In this document: positions 45,666 through 55,984 of the stretch, piece by piece
How positions within the stretch are numbered: position 1 is the stretch's first letter
How the letters are laid out: each line of letters starts with the position of its first letter
Made by a program: the position numbers and the translations under genes
Assembly: GCF_030272615.1 (NCBI RefSeq)
Contig: NC_081406.1
Span: 172,070,361 to 172,134,360 of the forward strand
Direction of reading: 5' to 3'
From: Cryptomeria japonica
Taxonomy: Eukaryota > Streptophyta > Pinopsida > Cupressales > Cupressaceae
DNA: 64,000 nucleotides
The notes under the pieces: generated by a model
Told to the model about the DNA's origin: nothing
Databases searched by the model: none
What the model saw: the letters and a program-made list of their open reading frames with translations, nothing else

Positions 45666-46841
45666 TTGAGGAAGATCTCGAAACTGAAATCTTTGAACAT
45701 GGCTATGGAGAAACAACTTGAGATGGATCTTGAGGATTATGATGCTGAAAGGATGAAGAAATTGAAATTGCAAGAAGAGTTGAATTTTGCAAATGAATTC
45801 ATTCTTATCCTACAAGAAATGTTATCATCTACTCAAGCCAAGAGAAAACAACTTTTGCAACAACTGGATGATGAGGAGAAAATTTTTCTTAAGGAATAAT
45901 GTCAGAAACTAAGTCAATCAAACATGCTCATGAAAAATGAAATGCAAGATCTGACCATGAGGTTATCAAAAGATATTGAGGATAGAAATAAGTAGGAAGA
46001 TAATCTTTTTTTATCTCTGAAGAACAAGTTTGATGAATGTGGAAGATTGAGTCATTAGAGTAATCTATTGAGAATTGATTTGGCACACTCCCAAAATAAT
46101 GAACAAGAACTTGAAAGACAAATAGCCACTATGAGAGATGATTTGACAACTACAAGTGAGTATAAAGAAAAGTTTAGGATCGGTGCTGCATAGTTGGATG
46201 ACTTATTGAAAAGACAAAGATAGATTGATGATTCTAGGGGACTTGGATTTATGCAAGGTGAAAGCTCTAGTACTGCAAATGAAGATCAGACAACCGATAT
46301 GCATAACTCATTAGAATAGAGGAAACTGGTAAGGCAATCTAATGCTTATATATTCATTGGTAGATGTTTTGTTTACAATAAATTTGGGCATATGGCTAAA
46401 CAATGTAGAAATAAGGCAAATGAAAACTACAATTCTTTTCCTGGTCAATGCACAAACTTCAAGAAATATAGTCATAGATCAGAAGATTGTGGATTGAATG
46501 TTAAATGTCATGCATGTGGAAAGTTTGGACATTTTGCTAATCATTGTAGGTCAAGAAATAATGATACCAGATATGTAAAAGTAATTCAAAAGAATAATGT
46601 TACATACTATGCATACAATAAAATAGGTCCTATTGCTAAGTATTGTAGAAGCAAGACTCAACTGGCTAATAATGATAAAGACAATGAGAAAGGAAAACAA
46701 AAGGTAGATGAAATACAACATGATCACAACAAGAGATGGGTTAGAAAATCTGAAGAACAAAGTAGATATGGATCTATACCGGGAAATCCACTGGTAGAAA
46801 AGAGTATTCCTCCACTGGCAGGAAACTCCACTGGTAATTGA
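45666..46841 (+). pseudogene. Gag-like coiled coil with four zinc knuckles (element F)
   Basis: One frame throughout, broken by six stops of which five are TAG. The N-terminal 220 codons are Leu/Glu/Lys-rich and coiled-coil in character (LQEELNFANEFILILQEML; ELERQIATMRDDL). Four knuckle-like motifs follow between about 46361 and 46652: CFVYNKFGHMAKQC (second Cys is Tyr), CTNFKKYSHRSEDC (second Cys is Phe), CHACGKFGHFANHC (intact CX2CX4HX4C) and a decayed YYAYNKIGPIAKYC. Sirevirus Gag proteins are known to carry extended coiled-coil regions, so this may be the C-terminal part of such a Gag. The capsid part is missing. Confidence 0.75.
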
Positions 46842-47180
46842 GGCATAAGCCTTAGGGGTTAGCAAAGTCATTACTAAATTTTGCATATTACCTCGGAAGA
46901 GATATGAGAAGATCTAGAAAGAGATCTGGAGAAATGTGTTCATCATCAATGAAGGTTACCCCGACACATAATTATGAAACTGACATTCGTAGGGTTGTTG
47001 GTGAAGAATTTATTACAAGAAATTAGGGTTTTTCAAGGGTAAGTGAATTCATTTTCACTCACCGAGCATTCAATAAATTAGAGCAAAGTGAAGAGCGAGC
47101 AAAGCATTGAGAGAGGATTTTGAGCAATTATCTGAAGCACTCAATCATCCAACGACATTCACTTTCACATATTTCTCGAC

Positions 47181-50100
47181 ATGGCATCTAGATATTCAAC
47201 ACCTACTTTTATTACAAATCCCACCGTTGTTGAAGTGAAGGATAGGTTAAGGCCAGTCTTTAAGGAGGTTCCCAAAATTGCTAAAAAGGAAGACTTTGCG
47301 GGAGCATTTTCTAGGGTTCCTGACAGAGTAATGTATGTTGAAGATGTGAGGGCATACATTCACTGCACTCTTGAGGATCTGGGCACCAAAGACATCAAAA
47401 GCATGTATCAATTAGTGATACTAGGAGACACCAGAATGATCAAACTAGAATTCAAAGCAATTGAGGATCTAGTGTTAACTGGTATTCTCTACATAGTGGA
47501 ATTTATAGATGAGATGATTAGATACATTATGAGAAGGGTTCACAACAAATTCATTTGGCTAGATAGGCCCTACATGCTCACGAAGGAAGCTATTCAAGCT
47601 GTCACCGGGTTACCTAAGGTCAGACAAAAACCTGGCAAGAAAATTTCCAACACAGAGGTCGAAAAACTCACTGGTGCTACATCCAATAGCAGATCACTGA
47701 GGATAAGCACAATAACTGACATAAACATAAAGTTTGCAAGAATGATCATAGGATACAAGGTAACTCAATCCAACTGATTGAATTCTATTGCAAGTTCATG
47801 CATTCATGCCGAATATCAAATGCTAAGGAAAAATGTGAAGTATGATTTATATGAATGGATGAGGATTGAATTAATACTAAACCTTACTAAGATCAAAGGA
47901 ACCAAGAAAGGCACCTTTAGATATGGAAACTTGATTGTTTGTTTAATGCTTTACTTCTTGAATGAGCTATCCAGTTTAGGAAAGAAGTAATGGGCTCATG
48001 ACATACTGGTAGGTATACAGATCAAGATAGCTGTCACCGGTCTTGGTATCGACAAAGAAGAGAAACTTTGGGGGTATTTTAAGACTTTTCAAGAAAACAT
48101 GAGGAAAAGGGAGAGAATTTCAAAGAATATTGTGGAGAAGTATTCCATTGACATATGTTTAATGGTGAAAACTAATGAAACTCTTATGGAAGTAGTTGAA
48201 CCAAGGAAAATCTGGATTACTGAGCTTGGATATGAGGTAGATGATAGCATTTTTGAGCTTTATGCAAAAATGTTGTTAGATGCCCCATTAGATGATAAAA
48301 TAGAGCACTTCGGTATATCAGGAGAGAAGGCTCTTGAAGTGAAAACCATCTTTAATAAGAAAAGAAGAGAAAATAAAATAGAAAAGATGTCTCCATAAGA
48401 TAGACACTTAGTTGGGCTCTAGATCAAAATAGGCTTCTAAACCGACAGAGGTTGGTACTCAAGAAGTGAAAAAACTACAAGTTCACAATTCCCCTATCAC
48501 TTCTGACTCTGATCCTGAGGATAATGAGCCTCTGGATTTCAGAAGGGTACAAAGGAAGAATGTGATTAAACCACCAGTAAAGCAACAAAAGGTAGAACCT
48601 AGGAGGAGACTTGTCAGAAAGGCAGCTCAGCCTACTGCACCTTCGCCATCGATAAGGAAGCCTATGCAGAAGAGGAAACCAGTCACATTGGCAACCAAGC
48701 AAAAAGAAGAAGGGTGATGATACCAAAACTGGTAAGACAATAATGACCTGTGTTGAAATTATTGATGAAGTTACAAAAGATGGAATATTAAAGAATATAT
48801 CATAGTATTATGAAGATTTTGAAGAAAATGAGCAAAATGAGTTAGAAGAGGCTATTTTACTGTATATAGATATCTATACGAAAGCCTTAGTTGAAATTTT
48901 GAAGGAAATACTTTGTCCCTGTATAATAAACTTGAGGCTAGAAGACTTGATGCTATCAAGAGAGATAGGGAAATCAAGGAAGTTTCACTTTTGGAACAAT
49001 GTGGTACTATAAATAATGAAGAGATGAAAAAATATATAGATACTGCTAATAGGACAATTTTCAGTACTAAAAATTGGCAGATAAGCCTTATGATGGGATA
49101 AGCCTTATGATGGGAAGAGTAAATGAGGCGATAAATGAGACAAGGAAGGGATGGACAAAATTATTTCAGAAAAAACCCAGACTTTCTCACTTCACAAGAA
49201 GAATTTGCAAAGGCAACATCCCCCACCATTTCTGACAAATCAAAAGGAAAGGGTATTTTGGGCAGTTCAACTCCAGTTTTGACACAACCACAACCAACAA
49301 CAACTATAGATACACAACCACAACGGACAATTACAAAGAATGTACATACCACTGGAAACACTATGTATAATACTCCACTGGTAGTAACCGATACTGCACC
49401 AAGTGGCAAATCCACCAGTGCAATAGAGGTTGAGATGGACAAGGTAAAATAAACTAAGTCCATACTGGCAGGTAAAATAGATTCCCCGGCAAGAGTTTTG
49501 GCAATTGACACTTCTCAGGTCGAGAAGAAATCAGTCTCTGAGTTAAGCCCAACAAAATTAATGATGATGGCCACTCAGAAATTGCTAAAGGAAGGAACTG
49601 TAGACAAAGAGTTAATTAATCAATCAGTCTCTGTACTACACAAAATAATGCTTGCCTGTCAGATTAAGGATGGAGCAAGCCCTTCTGATAAGCTCAAGAA
49701 TTTAACAGAGCACATATCAAATAATTTTAAATCTTTGAGACAGACTGCAAAGCGACAAGCTTTGGACAGTTTCTTTGCAGCTAAAAGAGCAGCTTTTGAT
49801 CAACTCATAGAAATTGGGAAGAAGAAAATAGAAGACAAGCTTATTCCCATTGAAATTTGTTTAAAACAATGTACTAATATCTACAGAGTATGTTGTAATT
49901 TGGGAAATCTTATAACTAATGTAGATAGAAGATTGAAAGAGTTATATGACAAAATGGCTAATATTTCTAACTCCTTTGATGGATTGAATACACTAACTAC
50001 ATCTGTTGATGGACAAATTTTGTCTTTAGAGAACCAAGTTTTTTTTTTTGAGAAGGAGAAAGATAAACTAATAAGGAGAGAAAGAAATTCAAGAGGATTG

Positions 50101-50196
50101 GTAAGCCCTAGACTTGATTCATTAGGTGTTCACAAGAAAGAATGCATGGATATGCTAGAAAAATCCAAACTGGTAGATACCCAGGAGAAGAAATAA
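47181..50196 (+). pseudogene. Large ORF of unknown family (element F ORF2)
   Basis: About 1,000 codons in two frames, with one frameshift near 48400-48466 and several stops (for example 47775-47777 TGA). The N-terminal half (47181-48398) is globular in character. It contains RPYMLTKEAIQAVTGLP, which recalls the T.ED...L.GLP block of plant-mobile-domain-like proteins, but I cannot establish homology. The middle (48466-48717) is strongly basic and Pro-rich. A Thr/Pro/Gln-rich spacer (49135-49452) follows. The C-terminal 230 codons (49498-50196) are helical and coiled-coil in character, ending LENQVFFFEKEKDKLIRRER. It is neither a Gag nor a Pol protein that I recognise. Confidence 0.6.
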
Positions 50197-50363
50197 CTTG
50201 CCCACTTACTCAGTGGGCTTGCATCAATATTTGATACTTTCAAATCAGGCTGGGACACGTATCTTCAGTTGCTACAAAAGACATACTCAGAAATCCTGAA
50301 GATGACTAAGCTCGAGTGACACTAATAGTATATTCTTTTCATTCTTTTATTCTTTCACCGGTG

Positions 50364-50521
50364 TTTGGCATTGATGTCAAAGGGGGAGTATGTACATATA
50401 TGAAAAATATGAGAGAAATCATTATCAGATGAAGTATGTGGAGTGTATTGCTCAGGGGGAGCACACCGACACGGAATCCATTTTTCACATGAGTGTTTCC
50501 ATTAATGCCAAAGGGGGAGAT
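50364..50521 (+). promoter_or_regulatory. Element F doubled polypurine tract
   Basis: AAAGGGGGAG at 50379-50388, preceded by the imperfect palindrome TTTGGCATTGATGTCAAA (50364-50381). A second tract CCAAAGGGGGAGAT (50508-50521), preceded by TTTCCATTAATGCCAAA (50496-50512), abuts the 3' LTR. Element B has the same arrangement. Confidence 0.8.
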
Positions 50522-51437
50522 TGTTAGAAATTGACACTCATTGGACTCATTTTGTTGTCATTGATGACAACAAGATATGATGGAAGTCACAAAATGGCAC
50601 TAGGAGGCATATACCGATAGATACCAGCATTGGAAGCATTCAAGTCTACACGGGCACGGGCACGGGCACCGCCATCAATACTTTAAGGAAGCCGACATCA
50701 AGGAAGATTTATTTTGTAAATCATTTTGTAATTATTTCCGAGGCTGACATTGAATATCTTTTGTAAATGCATTTTAAGCTGACATAAGGCATATCATGTA
50801 GTAGGTATATAAGTCAATCTGCTAGGCCAATTTAAGAAGATGATTACGATGATATTGTGATAGACATATATAGGTATAGAAGAACTGTGAGATGCGAAAT
50901 ATATGTATGGAGATCATTTTTGTATGCAAAAATTATATCATGTAATGATCTGCAGATAGCTTGGAAAACATTCTTGGAGGAGAAGTAATACTCGTAATAG
51001 TTCAAGTTTGTGAACCAGTACAGAGCAGAACCAAAACTGAAACTCTATCTGGCATAGCAGATGCACTCTTGAGTTCATATTCATTAATTTACTTTGGTAG
51101 AAAGCTTTTAGTTAGTGAGGCTTTTTAGTGATGAGAAGTATGCTCTAGGTAGTGTGCCTTCCTGCAAGTGTAGGCCCATGGTTTATATAATAACTTTTCA
51201 TATGGCCAGTGAACTGATATTGTGGGTCATAAATCCCACCATGGTTTTTCCTCATTGAGTTTTTCCACGTATAAATTCTATGTGTTATGGTGTTCATTTA
51301 TGTGGATGGTTTATTTGCTTCTTATTATATGCTTATTTGTTTACCGGTACATACATGCATAGTTTAGAAACTTAAAAGCTGTTCATTCCGGCAGAACACT
51401 GATTCACCCCCCCTCTCAATGTTCTCAGATCCCAACA
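50522..51437 (+). repeat. Element F 3' LTR
   Basis: 916 bp, pairing with 44708-45624. TATA box at 50806-50813. Near 50650 it carries a short ACGGGC triplication not seen in the 5' LTR. Confidence 0.93.
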
Positions 51438-52189
51438 GAGATCTTTGTTCAAAAGAAATCTACCTTCAAGAGGAGTTGTCTTAGACAAATATAACATCTT
51501 CTATAATGAATGAATGCAACATTTTTGAAAAGAGCAGAGGATTGAGATGACATCAAAGAGAGATTATTTATAACAACACTCTTCTAAAAGAAGGCAAGAG
51601 ATCCTCATCAGGGATATGCACGTGCACAAAATAGAAGGGTTTATTATAAAAGATACTACTCAATGAAGAAAATAAATTGATGAATGATCAAAGAATTCCA
51701 ACACTAAGGAGGAGGTCCCAATTAGATATGTATTTAAGTTCCCCATTAGGGATGTTTGTTCCAATATGAGAGAAGGAATTTAAATATGAATACACCCCTA
51801 CAATCAATAAGAAATCCTTATAGAAGACACTAATTCACAAAGGGGAAATTTTAATCTTAAGAAGGAGAGATGTTTGAAATCACTATTACCCCCTATATAT
51901 ATAGGGAGAAGAGATGGGATAGAAATAGGCTATTATGTTGCTTCCAAAAGTATGATTGTACGTGAAATTGTACCATCATGAATGACAATGAGCTCCTAGT
52001 AAATGATCTTACCAATGTCACATAATGATGAGCAACATAATAGATATTAATGTTATTTAAAGACATGATAGGTTGAATGGGGTATTTGAATATGACATGT
52101 TAATTTGTCTACTTATGTGAGATTAAAAACATGTATAAAATGATGAATGTTAAAAAGTCTTTAGAAAGAGAAAAGTTTATAGGAGAAGA
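51438..52189 (-). other. Second element D interior, part 3 (non-coding)
   Basis: Colinear with about 19576-20193 of copy 1, including the CTATATATATAG palindrome (near 51894). No gene supported. Confidence 0.8.
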
Positions 52190-52924
52190 CTAGGCAACTA
52201 AGTCATACTTCTCTTGCACATAAGAAGTATTAGGAGAGGGATAAGTATAATTCATTAGAGCCTTATTCCTAGAAGAAAGGATTTTAGAATGAGTAGAAAA
52301 TAAAGCCTCATAAGTGGGATTAGAAATCTCTTGAAGATATTCATAAATAGATTTTTTCATCACCAATATTTCCTTATGAGGGGGATGAATGTTGAAAGAA
52401 GTAGGAGATAATTTAATTGATGTGAGGTCATCATCACTACTAAATATAGAATTCACATTGAGAGATGGTCTTTTAGATGATTTGGTGGGCTTAGAAAGAT
52501 TATATCCAAGTCCAAATGAAGCTTCATGTGTATTGTGTTCTAAACGAACTTTAATTCCTTGTTCATTTATGGCACAACCATTGCCATCATAGCCACTCTT
52601 AGCTAAAATGTGAAAAATAGGACCATAAAGGCATGCCAAATCAGAAAGATATGGTTGCACCTCATAGGTCTCAGTGCTATATGAATTAGAGGAAGGATTT
52701 GAAGAATTATTTGAATTAGAAGTAGCCACAAAATGGTTACTTAGTTGTTTTGACAAAGTGGGTTTCTCTTTAGGTTCCTCCTTATATTTCTCCTTCTCAA
52801 GCTTAGATCCTTTCCAAGATACTCTATACTCTCCTACAAAAGTAGTGTTAAGGTCTAGAGATCCCCAATCATCATTTGCGAGCACTTCTTCCAAAGAAAA
52901 GAGATCCTTGGTAGGAGATTCCAA
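52190..52924 (-). CDS. G-patch region protein of element D, copy 2 (intact)
   Basis: 244 open codons on the minus strand. The N-terminal part (MESPTKDLFSLEEVLANDDW) is acidic. A Lys/Glu-rich stretch and a Ser/Asn-rich stretch follow, then HILAKSGYDGNGCAINEQGI and ASFGLGYNLSKP (residues about 105-150), a G-patch-like domain with better preserved glycines than in copy 1. The tail is Ser/Pro-rich. It lies downstream of the protease fragment at 53105-53277 in the same strand order as in copy 1. Open in full here while copy 1 is frameshifted. No promoter or separate start signal supports independent expression; it may be part of a polyprotein. Confidence 0.55.
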   Translation of the reverse strand: MESPTKDLFSLEEVLANDDWGSLDLNTTFVGEYRVSWKGSKLEKEKYKEEPKEKPTLSKQLSNHFVATSNSNNSSNPSSNSYSTETYEVQPYLSDLACLYGPIFHILAKSGYDGNGCAINEQGIKVRLEHNTHEASFGLGYNLSKPTKSSKRPSLNVNSIFSSDDDLTSIKLSPTSFNIHPPHKEILVMKKSIYEYLQEISNPTYEALFSTHSKILSSRNKALMNYTYPSPNTSYVQEKYDLVA

Positions 52925-53104
52925 TTAAGTAGGAGAATCGAAAGTACTAGAAGGAACAACATCATTAAATAAAATAGATGTATTTGCAGAAGTAGGAGTG
53001 GAAGAAGAATGGGAAGTAGTTGAACAAGAAGACCCAAATTTTAATGGTTCTTAAGGTTTGGCAGCAAACAAGGTGTATGTCATATTGTTATAAATGAATT
53101 TGAC

Positions 53105-53277
53105 TTACCTATGCAAAGCTGAGGGGACAACTTGCATGCTATGAATCCAAGATCTCTCTAATAGAAGGTTATAGGTCAAATTACTAGACATAACATGGAT
53201 AGGTGTAGGTAACACAACATGACATACCCTAATAGGCAAGGTTATGACACCTAGACATTGTTTAGCAACATTATCAA
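53105..53277 (-). pseudogene. Protease C-terminal fragment, element D copy 2
   Basis: SNLTYNLLLERSWIHSMQVV matches the protease C-terminal block of copy 1 (21183-21377). Similarity to copy 1 stops at about 53277, just before inverted-repeat element G. The rest of the second D interior is missing. Confidence 0.7.
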
Positions 53278-53487
53278 ACATGGAAAACTTTAAGAAACCC
53301 CCCCCCTTGGACAAGGTGTAAAAACCTGGTGAAAGCTATATAATTCTCAAGGAAAATCTTAATTTTACTGGTGAATTTTTGTTGTTTATGGAGAAAAAAT
53401 AATAATCTCCATTGGCGAATTAGCCGTGATCGCTCAAAGTTTGTGAAAAATCCTGGCGAATTGTAATGTTTGTAAAACCAGAAAAAT

Positions 53488-53640
53488 ATTTGCATTGGCA
53501 ATTTCAATCTATTTCCAAACCATAAAAAAAAATATTGGCGATTTCAATCTATTTTCAAACCATAAAAATAAAATATTGGCGATTTCAAGCTATTTTCAAA
53601 CCATAAAAAAAATATATTGGTGATTTCAAGATATTAAGTC
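53488..53640 (+). repeat. 48-bp tandem array inside element G
   Basis: About three and a half copies of a unit containing TTGGCGATTTCAATCTATTT and CAAACCATAAAAA. Confidence 0.85.
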
Positions 53641-53939
53641 ATTAAAACATGTGGCACACAGTCGTCAATTCTCTGCCTGAAAGACTACCCATTAGAAAAT
53701 CTCGCGACCTATCAACAAGGCCTTATGACTCTATCTCCAACTCACAAGCTGAAAATGCTAAGCCTTCATAACCTCAAGATGTAGCGACTGAGGGCAACTA
53801 AACCACCACTCGCCAATTCTCGACCAAAAAATGTTAAGTCCTCATCATCGCATCGACTTGGAGATAGTGGTAACTTTAACCCTTGTCGCGTACTCGCAAA
53901 CATAAAAATATTTATCTCTTAACTAATAGCACTTCACTC

Positions 53940-54090
53940 ACAAGCTCGCGGCTTGATTAGGTCTTCAGACATTTAACTTCGCGAGCTGGTGATAACCATA
54001 AAACTTAACCGCAAACTGTCTAGTCGCTAGCTCGCGACCTAAAATACTAACATTAAACAAACATGAGAGCTAGCGACAACTGTGGTGGCA
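53940..54090 (+). repeat. Segment repeated at 55637-55785
   Basis: Both segments share CATTTAACTTCGCGAGCT-like, GTCGCTAGCTCGCGACCTAA and AACAAACATGAGAGCTAGCG sequences. One copy is inside element G and the other outside, so part of element G is derived from, or shared with, flanking repeat DNA. Confidence 0.8.
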
Positions 54091-55016
54091 AGCTAATATG
54101 TAAAAGGAATTTTTAAGGCTCGGATGTCGACTCATTCTTGAGGGACTAGTTTGAAGGTTTCTCCTGAGTTGAGGTTGATTAGACAAGGATTGGATAGCTT
54201 CCGAGTTAGAGATGGTAGATCACAGATTTCTATGAGAAATCAGAGGTTACTTGTTGTCAGGGATTCTGAAGCAAATTTCGTACAATCAAGGAGGAATAAA
54301 ATCAGAACAAAATCATTCACATAAGATGAGCATACTGATAGGCATGACTTCTAGAGTCTAGAGTCACGTTGAAAAGTGCACCAAAATGATGATTTTTCAT
54401 GTGAATGAGCATCACCAGATGAAGTTTTAAAAAGTTATAAATACAATGGAGTGGTGACTTAATTGGTAGAAGAGAAAAGAAACCTTTATCATTTTCTGAG
54501 AGTGGTTTTTTCTTCAGAAACAAAGATGGTGTTTGAGCAGGATCGTGCATGGAGTTGTTGCGTACTCTGTGATACCAGATGAGTGTTGCTTTTTTTTTCT
54601 CTTGTGTGAGTTTGTTTATTGTATGAGGGGTTGTGAAAGTGAGAAGGATTGTTAGAGGGGGCATGAAAGCCTTTTCTTATCAAGAAAGGCCATGCATGGC
54701 ACATCCTCTGCTTCTACCTTGCCAAATGATGGTAGGGGGTTTGTAGAAGGAGCTGACAAAAGAGTGAAAGAAGGATTTTTTGGGTGGGGAGTGGTAGCTA
54801 GTCATCTTTATGATGACATGGAAGCTGTGACCCCTCTCCAATGTTTTACATTTACCCTAAAGCTCCTATTTCCACTTTCCCTGATCCTAGGCATGAAGGC
54901 TCGAACTCCTCTTTCCATTTTCTTTGTTCCTGGGCATGAAGGCTGAAGCTCCTTCATACACCTTTCACCAGGTTTTTACACCTTGTCCGAGGGGGGGGGG
55001 TTTCTTAAAGTTTTCC

Positions 55017-55984
55017 CTACTTCTTGCTAGGTCCCAGTATCTCTTTTGAGAAGGGAAATGATCTGTTGGACAGAACGTAACATCTCACACTCCATCTGAA
55101 GGCATCAGGGTGATAATGGCATGGCTCAAGCAATTTTGCAGGTTCCTTAGAAGGGTTCCTTTTGGGGGGGTCTCTTGAGGGTTCTAAAGTTTTGGTGCCT
55201 TTGGCATTCCTTTTCTAGTTCTAGTAGTGATTCTAGACTCTAGGTGAAGGCACTGAAGGGAGCAAGTTATATAGTCATTTACATAGCAAAGGAAAAGAAT
55301 TTAGTGTCAAAATTTATGCAGGTTCTTGAAGGAGTTATATATAAATTTATTTTGTGATGGAAGTAGTAATTTTATTCAATAGAAATTAAATTCCGATCTA
55401 TTTCTCTCTGGTGTATAATTCTATCTCTTTCAAATGATTAGAATCATGAGTTTTTTCATTTGTTGCATTGTTATGGTGTATGCAATGTTTCATTTAATGC
55501 TTCCTATTATGCCCAGGAATGCAGAATTTCTGTAGTCTGGAATCATATTAAGGATTCACTTGAATCATCTCATTGTAATTGGTGGGCGGATAACTTAAGG
55601 GAAGAGGGTTTTGAGGTCTCAGAAAACTTGTTCATGGCTTGATCAGGTCTCTAGACATTTAACTTCACAAGCTCCCAATAACCATAAAGCTTAACCACAA
55701 ATTGTATAGTCGCTAGCTCGCAACCTAAAAATGCTAACATTAAACAAACATGAGAGCTAGCGACAACTGTGTGAAATGAGTTACTTGCTATCTCTCGCAG
55801 CTATATTGTATGACATCAAACCAACTCGCTACCAAAACAATTTCATTAACAATCTCCAACTCGCTAACATAAAATGCGAACACCCAAAAAGCTAGAGACC
55901 TGGTAGTGTAAACCCAAACCAACTTGTCGCTAGCTTGTGGCTTGATCATGTCTTCAGACATTTTACCTTGCGAGAGAGCATGAA
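55017..55984. other. Spacer with shared repeats
   Basis: No supported gene. 55386-55600 is repeated at about 62170-62385. 55637-55785 is repeated inside element G. The open stretch 55460-55642 falls within the first repeat and has no recognisable domain. Confidence 0.55.

Larger units (their letters stand above)
44708..51437 (+). mobile_element. Element F: Sirevirus-like LTR element without pol
   Basis: Complete 6.73 kb element. LTRs are at 44708-45624 and 50522-51437. It has a primer site TGTTATCAGAGGC and polypurine tract CCAAAGGGGGAGAT. Target duplications are GATAT (44703-44707) and GAGAT (51438-51442), with the intact target at 19576-19580. The interior has a Gag C-terminal-like coiled-coil plus zinc-knuckle ORF and a second long ORF of unknown family. 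No protease, integrase or reverse transcriptase is seen. LTR segments match Copia element B, so F probably depended on enzymes of that family. Confidence 0.9.
53282..55016. mobile_element. Element G: 1.7 kb element with 54-bp terminal inverted repeats
   Basis: The left end (53282-53335) begins GGAAAACTTTAAGAAACC, then a run of C, then GGACAAGGTGTAAAAACCTG. The right end (54962-55016) is its near-perfect reverse complement. The interior has no transposase ORF. No target duplication is evident: flanks are CAAACAT on the left and CTACTTC on the right. It is best called a non-autonomous inverted-repeat element of unknown superfamily. Confidence 0.75.

Noticed and set aside
54692-54946. 84-codon plus-strand ORF inside element G
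   Set aside because: No transposase motif, and it spans a short direct duplication (about 54880-54950). Not enough to call a gene.
53282-55016. Assignment of element G to Mutator or hAT
   Set aside because: Neither a 9-bp nor an 8-bp target duplication is visible and the ends match no superfamily consensus I can recall with confidence.
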